Positions 8,147-17,400 of a DNA stretch of 64,000 bases are shown piece by piece. The stretch lies in the NCBI RefSeq assembly GCF_009765365.1, contig NZ_VTOM01000016.1, positions 1-64,000 of the forward strand. The letters are read 5' to 3'. Below the pieces are notes generated by a model. The model saw only the letters and a program-made list of their open reading frames with translations, was not told the origin of the DNA and ran no database searches. Each line of letters opens with the position of its first letter. Positions within the stretch are counted from its first letter, which is position 1. The translations under genes and the position numbers were made by a program. This DNA is from Antarcticirhabdus aurantiaca (GTDB lineage Bacteria; Pseudomonadota; Alphaproteobacteria; Rhizobiales; Rhizobiaceae).

Positions 8147-8515
8147 GGTGTCAAACGGCGTCCAAACGGGGGTCTGACGCAGTCTCGATGACGATCAAGG
8201 CGCTCCGAGGAGGCGCGCTTCGAGAAGGTCGAGCTTGGCTCGGCCGTACATCTGGCGTTTGATGAGCTTCAGGCGGTTGACGTGTCCTTCGGTCTGGCCG
8301 TTCGACCAGGGCTCGGTGACGGCAGCACGCACGGCGGCAAGATCCTTGGCGATGCCGCGGGCGAACGAGGCGATCAGGCTGGAGCCGGCGTCCTTGAGCC
8401 AGGGGTCGAGATCGGCTTCGGCCTTGCGACGAACGATGGACTGGAAGCGGTCGACCAGGCTTCGCGCTTCGGCCAGAGCTGGCGCGCCTTGCTCGATCGC
8501 ACTCGGACGAAGAAC
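8146..8515 (-). mobile_element. remnant of an ISL3-family element (transposase C-terminus only)
   Basis: The minus strand from about 8510 to 8195 encodes the C-terminal part of an ISL3 transposase: WLKDAGSSLIASFARGIAKD followed by VTEPWSNGQTEGHVNRLKL and KRQMYGRAKLDLL, with the family's conserved W-S-N-G-x-x-E-G-x-x-N-R-L-K motif. The zinc-finger/HTH half and most of the catalytic core are missing. One end is probably the element's true terminus at about 8146; the other is a deletion breakpoint near 8510. It cannot transpose. Confidence 0.75.
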
Positions 8516-8762
8516 GATACCGGAGACATTCCACATCCGAAGCCTGGATGGAGGGTGCCGATCGCTCTTGGGCGGGAACCCCGCCGCCACCCGATGTCGA
8601 TCTTGGCCACTTCGGCAGCTGCCCCGGCGGTCACGAGCCCCAGGCTGACGCTCGCCCTGCTTCGTCAAGGACCCGAAGCATATGCCTTCCGCGCGCGCGT
8701 CGGAGCGGTCGCCCGGACCTTCGGAACCGACCGTCGCGCGCCCGTCCGCACCACCGCTCCCG

Positions 8763-9161
8763 TCAGTGGCGGAAGCGCGGCGCGGCCAACTCCGGGACCT
8801 CCTCATCCGGATCGGCCGCCATGGGCTCGGCGACCCCGAACCCGGCCACCGGATAGGTAGCGCCGCTGGTGAGGCATGAGAATGGCGGGCATCCCTCGAC
8901 GGTCAGGCGCCAGTCCCCCGCGCCATATCCCACAATTCCGGCCTCGATGCCGTCGATGCCGGCATGCGGCCTTGGCAGCAAGGCGGCCACCTCGGCGGCA
9001 TGCAAGGGGCTGAGGTGGCCCTCCACCCTGTAGGAGAACCCGTCCGCGCTCACCGTCAGGCGACACCTGCGGTGAGGGTCGCCGGGATACTTCACCCCCT
9101 CGACCAGACATTCTGTCCCGCCGCGGTACATCCTGTCGATCTCGAATGTCCGTTCCCGCAT
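8763..9161 (-). CDS. hypothetical protein of about 132 residues
   Basis: I do not recognise this protein. The start at 9161 is supported by GAGGAGGG about 8 bases upstream, and the product reads as a real soluble, beta-rich protein: MRERTFEIDRMYRGGTECLV, then SYRVEGHLSPLHAAEVAALL, then DWRLTVEGCPPFSC. The tail is acidic and ends in PELAAPRFRH. It lies on the same strand as the nuclease/PRTase pair but 338 bases downstream, so co-transcription is possible but not shown. Three Cys residues might matter, but no metal motif is clear. Confidence 0.6.
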   Translation of the reverse strand: MRERTFEIDRMYRGGTECLVEGVKYPGDPHRRCRLTVSADGFSYRVEGHLSPLHAAEVAALLPRPHAGIDGIEAGIVGYGAGDWRLTVEGCPPFSCLTSGATYPVAGFGVAEPMAADPDEEVPELAAPRFRH

Positions 9162-9499
9162 GACCGCATCCCTCCTCAGGCACCCATGCGGCCATTGTGG
9201 ACACGAGCAAGGCAAGGCACCAGAAAGGCAAGCAACGAAGCGCGAATGTCGATCGGCGGCCTTTGCCGGGAGATCGTCCGGATGCGACGGGTTCCCGTCG
9301 GCGTGCTGGCCGCGCGCTCGCAGGACGGTTTCGGATCGATCGTCCCGTCCTGCCCACTTGGCCTGGATCACAGCTGCCCCATTCCGGAATCGACACGGCG
9401 GCCCCGAGCCCGTGGCCGGCAAGAAGTTGGCCTCGTGCCGGCCCGCGCGCTTCGCCGATCGGCAGGTACGACGGCAATCCCGCGCATCCGGCGAAGCCG
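9162..9499. other. intergenic stretch, nothing recognised
   Basis: The 338 bases lie between the PRTase-like gene and the 132-residue hypothetical gene. I see no convincing coding frame, repeat or terminator. Confidence 0.3.
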
Positions 9500-10243
9500 T
9501 CACGGCCCGTTCGACGAGGAGCGACGACTGCGGTCTGGCGCGCTCCCCATGATCTCCGTGAGGAAGTTCGGGAAGAACGCGTTCTTGTCGGCTTGATTGT
9601 CGAAGCCCAAGCGTTGGTAGACGTTGCCGCCCACCCCGGGCCGCACGTTGCCCAGCTCGTCGACGACACTGTCCTCCGCCAGGGCCAGGTACCTGAACCG
9701 CCGGGCGACAGAAGCGGGGAATTGCGACTCCAGACGCTCCTCGGCACCGGCCAGGATGACGGGCGCGACCACGTGGATGCTGGACGGCTCGAAGGCGGTC
9801 AGCATGCGCAGGATGCTCGTCCTGATCACGCACGAGCTCGCGATGATCGACTTCAGGGCAACGAAGTGATCGACCCTCGAGGGAGGGGGTTCGACGTACT
9901 CGCGCACAATCTGCGCGACGTCGACGGGCTCGGGCGTGTGGACCTGGGTCCTATGTATCCACAGGCATGCGACGGCAACTGTCGCCCCAGCCTCCCTCAG
10001 GCCCCGGATGAAACCCGCGCCCAGACCGTCGAGATCCTCCGCGGTCGCCGCCACGTACCAAGTCCTGCCGCGAACGTCGATCTCCCGGGAGGCGAGCCTG
10101 ACGGCGAGTCCCCAACCGAGGACATCGAGCGCCCTTTGGTACGCCTCCCTGTCCGACGACGGGTCGACCAAGGCCTCGAGGCCAAGGGACAACAGGGGAG
10201 CGTTTTCCTCCCCCGCCCCGAAGCGGAGCTTCCTTCCGGTCAT
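9500..10243 (-). CDS. uracil-phosphoribosyltransferase-like PRTase domain protein
   Basis: This 247-residue protein follows the C-terminal layout of UPRT-type phosphoribosyltransferases: a strand plus loop at 127-142 (HFVALKSIIASSCVIRTS) in the place of the PRPP loop DPMLATGGS, then IHVVAPVILAGAEERL (156-171), an AEDS segment and ELGNVRPGVGGNVYQRLGF (196-214), which matches the xNxxxxIVPGLGDxGDRLFG ending of UPRTs. The acidic pair and the TGG of active PRPP loops are altered, so it may bind a nucleotide or PRPP-like ligand rather than catalyse base salvage. Its ATG overlaps the TGA of the nuclease-like gene as ATGA, so the two are translationally coupled. Fold assignment is inference from motif order; a role in a conflict system is a hypothesis. 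Confidence 0.6.
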   Translation of the reverse strand: MTGRKLRFGAGEENAPLLSLGLEALVDPSSDREAYQRALDVLGWGLAVRLASREIDVRGRTWYVAATAEDLDGLGAGFIRGLREAGATVAVACLWIHRTQVHTPEPVDVAQIVREYVEPPPSRVDHFVALKSIIASSCVIRTSILRMLTAFEPSSIHVVAPVILAGAEERLESQFPASVARRFRYLALAEDSVVDELGNVRPGVGGNVYQRLGFDNQADKNAFFPNFLTEIMGSAPDRSRRSSSNGP

Positions 10244-11160
10244 CCCTGTCGCTCCGTAAGCAAAGGCAGCAAGTCGCGAAAGCTCAGTGGCGGGCCGTTC
10301 TCGGCTGCTTCGGACAGGCTCCGCAAGCCATCCTCGAACCGGGTCCAGCCGGGGCTTCCGCACCCGAACGGGGCCGTCCCCTTCAAGAGTCCGCCGAAAC
10401 ACCTGTATGCGAAGGTCGTGCCCCGGATCGCAAACGAGAAGTCCTCCACCGCACCGAGGATGTTCGACACGTCCGGATCGAGGGCAAAATCCTCCTCGAG
10501 CGTCCGGACGACGAACTCCGACCGCTCGCTCGCGATCGCCAGCACCGCCGCGAGCGGCGCCGATCCTCCGTGCTGAAGCCACGCTGACAGGATGAACTCG
10601 CTGGTGTTGCGAACCGAAGACCGATCCGCGAACGGCCAGCAGATCACCTTGAGATTGTCCACGAAGCGAGGAACGCTCTCGATATCGCTTGGAATCGTGC
10701 CGCTCGGATGCTGCGTGAGAACGACGCGGCCCAAGTCGTCCGGTCGGGTTCGCTGCAGGGCGGCGAGCACTCCGGGCCTGGACACGACAAGCCTGAGTTC
10801 GACATCGACGCCCTTGCGGTCCGCCAGTTTCTGCGCCAACCGGAAGTCTTCCGCGATGGGGCGCCTGCCCGAAGTCCAGGACAGTTCCGTGACGTCCTTG
10901 ATCTGGGCGAGAACGTGAAGGCCGTCCGTCTCGATCGCGAAGTCGTCGACGAAGCCGTGAACCTGGGTGTGCAGGAGGGTGTTGGCTTGGTTCTCGATCC
11001 GATCCAGGTGTTCGGCAGCAAGACGTGCGATCTCGGATACCACGTGCAGGCGTTCGAATTCGTGACCGCCCTCGTTGTTGTCTCCGCCGCGCCGCTTGTT
11101 CTCGGCGTAGGTTCTGGCTTCGGCACCGAGGAAGTCCTCGATCTCGTCAAACGTGAACAT
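10240..11160 (-). CDS. restriction-endonuclease-like protein (Mrr/DUF4297-like) paired with the PRTase gene
   Basis: The 306-residue product has the spacing of a PD-(D/E)XK nuclease: GGHEFERL with Glu34/Glu36, VHGFVDDFAIETDG with Asp72/Asp73, then LHVLAQIKDV with Gln86 and Lys88. This E...DD...QxK layout resembles the DUF4297/Cap4-type and Mrr-like nucleases of defence loci. After about residue 110 comes a region I do not recognise, which may sense a ligand or partner. I start at ATG 11160 (MFTFDEIEDFLG); ATG 11214 would add 18 less natural residues. It overlaps the PRTase-like gene by ATGA. The family is inferred from motifs; no HMM search was possible. Confidence 0.55.
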   Translation of the reverse strand: MFTFDEIEDFLGAEARTYAENKRRGGDNNEGGHEFERLHVVSEIARLAAEHLDRIENQANTLLHTQVHGFVDDFAIETDGLHVLAQIKDVTELSWTSGRRPIAEDFRLAQKLADRKGVDVELRLVVSRPGVLAALQRTRPDDLGRVVLTQHPSGTIPSDIESVPRFVDNLKVICWPFADRSSVRNTSEFILSAWLQHGGSAPLAAVLAIASERSEFVVRTLEEDFALDPDVSNILGAVEDFSFAIRGTTFAYRCFGGLLKGTAPFGCGSPGWTRFEDGLRSLSEAAENGPPLSFRDLLPLLTERQG

Positions 11161-11695
11161 TCCAGTTCCGCGCGGCTCTCCCCATCGAACCCGACCGATC
11201 TGCCGAGGTCGCACTCCCCGCCCGCGCGGCTCCGTCTCGGCGGATAGGCGGAGAAGCCCGAGGAGACAAGCACCCGTTCAAATTCCCAACGGACGGCGCC
11301 CCGGATGAGACAGTACATTCCGCGGCGGATGACGCGCTTGATGGTGAGGACGGCCCCGCGCATGGCGGCGAAACAAACCCACATGCCGCGCATGCTGGAG
11401 GCCGGCACGCGGCTTTCATGCCGATCATAACGGTAACTCCACTGAACGGGCTGTCCCGCAAAAACCAGCTCGACTTCGCAATCGACGCGGCGGACTGCCT
11501 GCATCGGGCCAGCGGGACGATCCGTCGCCCGGATCCCGCGACAGCAACCATCCATCGCCAGCTTCCGCACATCCGCGACCAGATCCTTTGCGACGACACG
11601 ACTTCGCCCTACGTCCCACCGCGGCGGGGACAACGCAGCATCGACAACGGCTTGTCCGCATCCCTTTCCCGCTGGGGCAACAAGCGGGGGCGTAC
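11161..11695. other. intergenic stretch between divergent nuclease-like and LOV-kinase genes
   Basis: The 535 bases between two divergent genes must hold both promoters. I see no convincing gene; several open frames on both strands are low-complexity Arg/Pro/Ser reading. No recognised operator stands out. Confidence 0.3.
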
Positions 11696-12721
11696 ATGAT
11701 GTCCGACGATCCGAACCCGTCGTTCAAGGGCGACGCACCCGTCGCGGCCCGTCGCGAGGTGCTGATCGACCGGCGCGAGCTGGCGCTCGTCGCCATGGAG
11801 CGCACGCGCATGCCGATGGTCATCACAGACCCTAAGCAGCCGGACAACCCGATCATCCTCGCCAACGAGGCCTTCCTCGAACTCACCGGCTATGCCGCCG
11901 AGGAGGTGCTGGGCCGGAACTGCCGCTTCCTTCAAGGGGTCGACACCGATCCGGCCGACGTCGAGGCGATCAGGGCCGAGCTCGCGGCGGGAAACGATCA
12001 CTTCGAGGTGGAACTCCTCAACTACCGCAAGGACGGCAGCAGCTTCTGGAACCAGCTCGTTATCAGCCCGGTGCGCAACGAGGCGGGCCTACTGCTCTAC
12101 TACTTCGCCTCGCAGAAGGACGTCACGGCCCGCCGCCGCGCCGAGCAGCTCGAGATCGCCGAGCGCCTCCTCCTGAAGGAGGTGGACCACAGGGCGATGA
12201 ACGCTCTCGCCCTGGTACAGGGCATCGTCAACCTTTCCCGTTCCGAAAGTCCGGCGCAATACTCCGCCTCGATCCGCGGACGCGTTGCCGCTCTGGCGCG
12301 CGCCCACCGCCTTCTTGCCGTCTCCGGATGGACGGGGGCCGACGTCGGCGCCCTGCTGGCGGGCGAGATCCCGGCTCACATGCGCGAACGCGTGCGGACA
12401 AGCGGGACGGCGGCCCTCCTCCCGGCATTGCTTGTCCAGCCGCTGTCCCTGGTGCTTCACGAGATCATGTCCAATGCCCTGCGGCATGGCGGGCTCTCGA
12501 AGCCCGGCGGCTTCGTCGAGGTTGGCTGGTCCACCGAGCCGGAGGGACTGCGCCTGGACTGGCGGGAGCGGGGAGCGGGCGCGATCGGCGAGCCGCCCCG
12601 TTTCGAGGGTGGGATGCGGATGGTCAAGAACGTCGTGGAGCGGCAGCTCTGCGGCCAAGCCTCGTTCGCGTGGAGCCCGCCGGGCTTTCAGGCGACGCTC
12701 CGGATCCCCCTCGACGGATAG
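11696..12721 (+). CDS. LOV-domain blue-light sensor histidine kinase (HWE/HisKA_2 type)
   Basis: This 341-residue soluble kinase couples a flavin photosensor to phosphotransfer. The LOV core (about 30-145) has the flavin-binding motif GRNCRFLQG with the adduct Cys76 and the closing strands NYRKDGSSFWNQL and YYFASQKDVT. A short linker leads to the phosphoacceptor region EVDHRAMNALALVQ (His165) and an HWE-type ATPase domain containing LSLVLHEIMSNALRHGG and FEGGMRMVKNVV. Family knowledge: light forms a Cys-flavin adduct that changes kinase activity, often feeding the PhyR/EcfG general stress response. No response regulator is adjacent. The ATG at 11696 follows a G-rich GCGGGGGCG. Confidence 0.93.
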   Translation: MMSDDPNPSFKGDAPVAARREVLIDRRELALVAMERTRMPMVITDPKQPDNPIILANEAFLELTGYAAEEVLGRNCRFLQGVDTDPADVEAIRAELAAGNDHFEVELLNYRKDGSSFWNQLVISPVRNEAGLLLYYFASQKDVTARRRAEQLEIAERLLLKEVDHRAMNALALVQGIVNLSRSESPAQYSASIRGRVAALARAHRLLAVSGWTGADVGALLAGEIPAHMRERVRTSGTAALLPALLVQPLSLVLHEIMSNALRHGGLSKPGGFVEVGWSTEPEGLRLDWRERGAGAIGEPPRFEGGMRMVKNVVERQLCGQASFAWSPPGFQATLRIPLDG

Positions 12722-12879
12722 CGTGTCGCGCTCGTGCCGACGAAGGATGCCATTGCCTGCCGCGATCGAGAGGCGCCCTCGGCAGGGTGATCCTTCGCTG
12801 CTGCGAGGCGACACCCACAACGTGGCAGAGTCGGTGAAACCCGGTGCCCACAATTTCGTGGTGTCGCGTTTTCCTCAGC

Positions 12880-13362
12880 TCAGCGCAGGCGAGCCAGCCG
12901 CCTGGCGAGGGTGTCTGCAATCGCGGTCAAGGCCTCCAGTGCCCTCCCGCTCTCGCCCACCTGGAGGTCAACCGCCAATTCGTCGTTCAGCGAGCTGTGG
13001 ATCCGGCGGACTTGGTCCTTCATCCGGCCGCCCTCCTCCGTCAGCCTGAGAATGGTCAGGCGGCGATCGTCAGGCGTCTTCTCGCGCATGACGAACCCTT
13101 TCGCGGCGAGTTTGTCCGCCATTTTCGAAAGTGTCGATGGGCGAATGGCGAGCTTCTCTGCCAGCTTACTGCTTCTTTGGGTCTTCTCCCGGCTGAGTTC
13201 GAGTAGCAGCTGATCCTGCCCGACCTCCAACCCGATGTCCTGAAGCTTGAGGTCGAGGAGCGCGCGGACGTGCTTGGAAATCGGCACGAGGAGCGAAACG
13301 AGCTGGAGGTCAGCGACATCGGGAAGCGCGATCCAGGCACCGGCAGCAGACATTCCCATCAA
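12880..13362 (-). CDS. MarR-family regulator
   Basis: This 160-residue regulator has a helical N-terminus, the winged helix LAEKLAIRPSTLSKMADKLAAKGFV and the wing REKTPDDRRLTILRLTEEG, then a C-terminal dimer helix ending ARRLARLR. It closely resembles three other MarR proteins in this window (53448-53927, the decayed copy at 62117-62570 and, less closely, 42521-42994), particularly in the IRPST-SKM recognition helix. No gene for a transporter or hydrolase lies next to it, so its target is not obvious; it converges with the LOV kinase gene. Confidence 0.9.
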   Translation of the reverse strand: MMGMSAAGAWIALPDVADLQLVSLLVPISKHVRALLDLKLQDIGLEVGQDQLLLELSREKTQRSSKLAEKLAIRPSTLSKMADKLAAKGFVMREKTPDDRRLTILRLTEEGGRMKDQVRRIHSSLNDELAVDLQVGESGRALEALTAIADTLARRLARLR

Positions 13363-13550
13363 CCCTCGGATTCGACTTTCGAACGGGCGACAGGCTAGCA
13401 GCCGCGCCGCCTTCGGTTAACCTCCGTCGTAGGCTGTCGGCCCGCAGGTGCGTCCCAGCCGAACCGCGGCGCTTGCGCTCCCCGCGACCTCCGGCGATCC
13501 TCGACAGGTGCGGGACGCTCCTGATCCCGCTCGAACGGGGATCGGGAAGG

Positions 13551-14024
13551 ATGGAACCACGGGATGAGGAGGCGCTGGTCGCCATGCTGCTCGCCGACGG
13601 CATCCGCAGGGATCCCGCTCGCGGCGTGCGCATCCTCAAGGACCGCGAGCTTCGGCTCGAGGCGGCTGTGCGCGTGCGGGAGAACGCCTCGAAGCCCCGC
13701 TTTGTGGCCTGTGAGGGTTGGATGCATCCATTCTCCGACGAAGCGGCCGAGGTGGAGATCCGCTGGGCATTCGACAGGCGGACCTGGAAGCTTGCGGCGG
13801 CGCAGGTCGAGGCGCCCGACGGCCGGATCTGGCGGGAGTGCACGCCCGAGGAGATGCGCGACCTCGAGGAGAGCCTCGTCCTCGGAAATTCCGAGATCCT
13901 GGTTGATCCCTCCGATTGGGAGGAGTGCTTCGAGTCCGAGCGTTCGCCGAACTGGATGTCGGACGGCTCGGGTCAGGAGAGGGCATTCCTCACCGGGTCG
14001 GCGGCACGTGGGGAGGCTGGGTAG
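13551..14024 (+). CDS. hypothetical acidic protein of 157 residues
   Basis: I do not recognise this protein. It begins MEPRDEEALVAMLLADGIRR after a GGGAAGG ribosome site and is rich in Glu, Asp and Trp, with CEGWMHPFSDEAAEVEIRW and FDRRTWKLAAAQVEAPDG suggesting a beta-sheet core. It has no signal peptide, membrane segment or catalytic motif. The opposite strand is also open for much of its length, but the plus-strand product has far better composition. It stands alone between a divergent MarR gene and the long GGDEF/EAL gene. Confidence 0.6.
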   Translation: MEPRDEEALVAMLLADGIRRDPARGVRILKDRELRLEAAVRVRENASKPRFVACEGWMHPFSDEAAEVEIRWAFDRRTWKLAAAQVEAPDGRIWRECTPEEMRDLEESLVLGNSEILVDPSDWEECFESERSPNWMSDGSGQERAFLTGSAARGEAG

Positions 14025-14459
14025 AGCGCACGCCAAGGTCACCGACGCGGCAGCGCGCCGCCCGCGACATCCATGGGTGCTGCTCGGCGAGGCATCCTGA
14101 TCGACTTGGATTCAACACCCTCCATGGGTCACCGCGCCGATCAGCATCGAAGGTGCGCGCCGATCCACACCTCGGGCATGCCCGACCGCACCGGGGTTGG
14201 TCATCCGCGACGGCGGCCCCATGCCGAATGCGCTCCGAATGCGGGCAGCTGCCCCGGGCTTCGCGCGGCCTCGGGGCAGCCGTCCGGCTGCCGGCGAACG
14301 CCGCAAGCGACCGACCGAAATCCCTTCGCCCGACCGGGACGATGTCGCGGCCCGCAGCCGGGCGGAGACGACATGGAGCGGCCCGCAAGGGAGGAGAGCG
14401 CTCGGCAACCGGCCGTGCCCTGCGGCATCCCCGCTGGTCGGGAGGCGCGGGGTGGAGGC
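14025..14459. other. intergenic stretch, nothing recognised
   Basis: The 435 bases lie between the 157-residue hypothetical gene and the 3' end of the GGDEF/EAL gene. Open frames here are Arg/Pro/Gly-rich and show no family. Confidence 0.3.
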
Positions 14460-17400
14460 TCACGACGCCGCGGCCCGCGTCTCCCGTGACACCGAAGATA
14501 TCTCAGGCTGCCTGCTTCCTCGATGCCTTCCCCGACTAGGGGCCGGTCCCTTCGCGGGGAAAAGCAGCGCCTCCAGGCGCTCCGGCTCGACCGGAGGGCC
14601 GATCAGGTAGCCCTGAGCCTGTGACCACCCGTTGACCCTGAGCCAATCGAGCTGCTCGGGCGTCTCCACGCCCTCGGCCGTCGTCGTCATCGAGAGCGCC
14701 CGTCCCATCTCGCCCGCAGCGCGGATGATAGCCTCCGCCTGCGGCGAGCGCCCGATGTCGCTCACGAAGGAGCGGTCGAGCTTGAGCTTGTCGAAGGGAA
14801 ACAGGCGCAGGTACGACAGCGAGGAGAACCCCGTGCCGAAATCGTCGAGCGCGATCCGCACGCCCATCTCCCTCAGGCTCCTCAGCATCCGCATGTTGTG
14901 CTCGCTGTCCTGGAGGAGCACGGACTCGGTGATCTCGAGTTCGAGGCGCCGCGGGTCGATGCCGGTGCGCGCGAGGGCTCCGGCCACCTTCAACGGGAGA
15001 CTGTCGCCCCGAAATTGAACGGTGGACACGTTTACGGCGACGCAGATCTCCCGCGGCCATCCCGCCGCCTGCCGGCAGGCCCTCTCCAGGACCCAATCGC
15101 CGATCTCCGAGATGAGGCCCGTCTCCTCGGCCAGCGGGACGAATTCCCCGGGCGACACCGCTCCCCTCGTCGGATGCCGCCATCGCAGCAGGGCCTCCGC
15201 CCCGCGGAGCTGGCCGGATCCGAGGTCCAGGAGCGGCTGGTAGGCGAGCTCGAGTTCGCCGCGTTCCAGCGCGAGCGCGAGATCGCGCTTCATGGATTGC
15301 CGGGCGTTCACCCGCTCGAGCATCTCATCCTCGAACAGGCAGGCGACGCCGCCGCCCGCAGCCTTCGCCCGGTAGAGCGCCACGTCGGCGGCCCTGAAGA
15401 GGTCCTCCGCTGTGTCGATGCCGGATCGGGCGACCGCAACGCCCGCGCTTGCCCCGAGCCGGATCACGTGACCGTCGATGTGGAAGAGCCCCATCAAGCT
15501 GGCGACGAGGCGGCGTGCCAGTGCGACCGCCGGCTCGCCGGCTTCCCGCGGCATGACCAAGGCGAACTCGTCGCCTCCAAGACGGGCCAGGAAGACCCCC
15601 TCGCCCGCGGCCCCGCGCAGGCGCGCCGCCACCTGCCGGAGCAATGCGTCCCCGATCGGATGCCCCAGGCTGTCGTTGACCTCCTTGAAGAGGTCCAGGT
15701 CCAGCAAAAGAACGGCGGCCCCGCCTGCTGCCCCTCCACGGAATGCCCGTTCGAGTGCCTTGTTGAAGCTCGCTCGGTTCGCCAGCCCCGTCAGGGAGTC
15801 GTGATGCGCGAGATGGGCGATCTCCTCGCGGGCGCGCCGAGCCTCGGTCACGTCGCGGAAGAAGATGGAGACGCCTTTGCTCCCGTCCGGGAACGCGTGA
15901 ACCTCCAGCCAGATCCCCGCCCGTCGGGCGAACATCTCGAACTGGGTCGCGCCACCGCCGTCGAGCACCTGCCGGAAGCGCTCGCCGATGTCGCTCTCGA
16001 GGTACTCGGGATAGGCGTCCCAGAGGCACCCGCCGACATCGAGGGAACTCGTCAGGCGGACGAAGGTCCTGGCGTGGCGGTTCATGTACGAGACGCGGAA
16101 CTCGCGGTCGAGGACGATCACGTTGTCGGTGGTGCTCTCCAGGACCTCGGCGAGCTGCCCGCGCGCGGCCTCCACCTCGCCCCGCATCCGCTCGCGCTCG
16201 GTGACGTCGCGGGAGATGGCGAGGACGTGGGTGATCGCGCCGTCGTCCGCGCGCACCGGGTCCACCGTGACGTCCCACCAGGCCTCGCGGCCGGAGCGGC
16301 CCGGAAAGCGGGCGGAGAATCGCCGGCTCGCGCCCGCGAGAGCGCCGGCGACTGCCTCCCGGACCATGTCCCGGTGGCTTCCCGGCCAGCCGTCCGCCCA
16401 GGAGCGGTCGGAGATCCCGCTTGCCGCCTCCGGGCCCAAGAGCAGCGCGGCGGCCCTGTTCATGGAGCGCACCCGTCCGTCGAGATCGAGGACGACGACG
16501 AAATCGGGACTGCTGTCCAGGACGCTTCGGCTGAACGCCTCGCTTTGGCGGAGCGCCTCCTCGGCGGTCCTGCGCTCGTGGATGTCCTCGACCGTTCCGT
16601 ACCACCGCATCACGGAGCCGTCCGCCGCCAGGCGCGGCGCCGCATAGGCCCGGAACCAACGGTAGGCGCCCGACCGAAGCCGTAGGCGGTACTCCGTGTC
16701 CAGGGGTGACCTTGCCCCGACCGCGGCTGACCACCGCTCCCTCGTGGCCGCGAGGTCCTCAGGATGGAGCGCGTCGCTCCACCCATGGCCCAGCGTGCGC
16801 TCGACCGTCATCCCGGTAAGCTCGATCCAGCGCGGCCCCGCCTCCAGGATCCGGCCGTTGGCGTCCGCAGTCCAAGGTATCTGCGGGCTCAGCTCGACGG
16901 CGTGGCGATGGTTGTCCTCGCTCTCCCGGAGCGCCGCCTCGGCTACCCTGCGCTCGTGGATGTCCTCCACGGTTCCGTACCACCGGATCACTCGGCCGTC
17001 GGCGGCAAGGCGCGGGGCGGCGTATGACCGGATCCAACGCCAGTCGCCGGACGGGGTACACACGCGGCTCTCGCAGTCGTACGGCTGGAGCGTCTCCAGG
17101 GAGCTTTTCCAAAGGTCGCGGGCCCGCTCGACGTCGTCCGGGTGCAGGGCGGCGCCCCACCCGTCGCCGAGGGTCCGCTCCAGCGTCAGTCCGGTAAGCG
17201 CCTCCCAGCGCGGTCCCGCCTCCGTGATGCGCCCGCCGGCATCGGCAATCCATGGGATCTGCGGGCTCAGCTCGACGGCGTGACGGTGATGGTCCTCGCT
17301 TTCCCGGAGCGCCGCCTCGGCGACCTTGGCTGCCGAGATGTCGGTGAGGATGCCGACCATCCGCGGCGGGCGCCCGCCCGTGCTGCCCATCGGACCGCCC

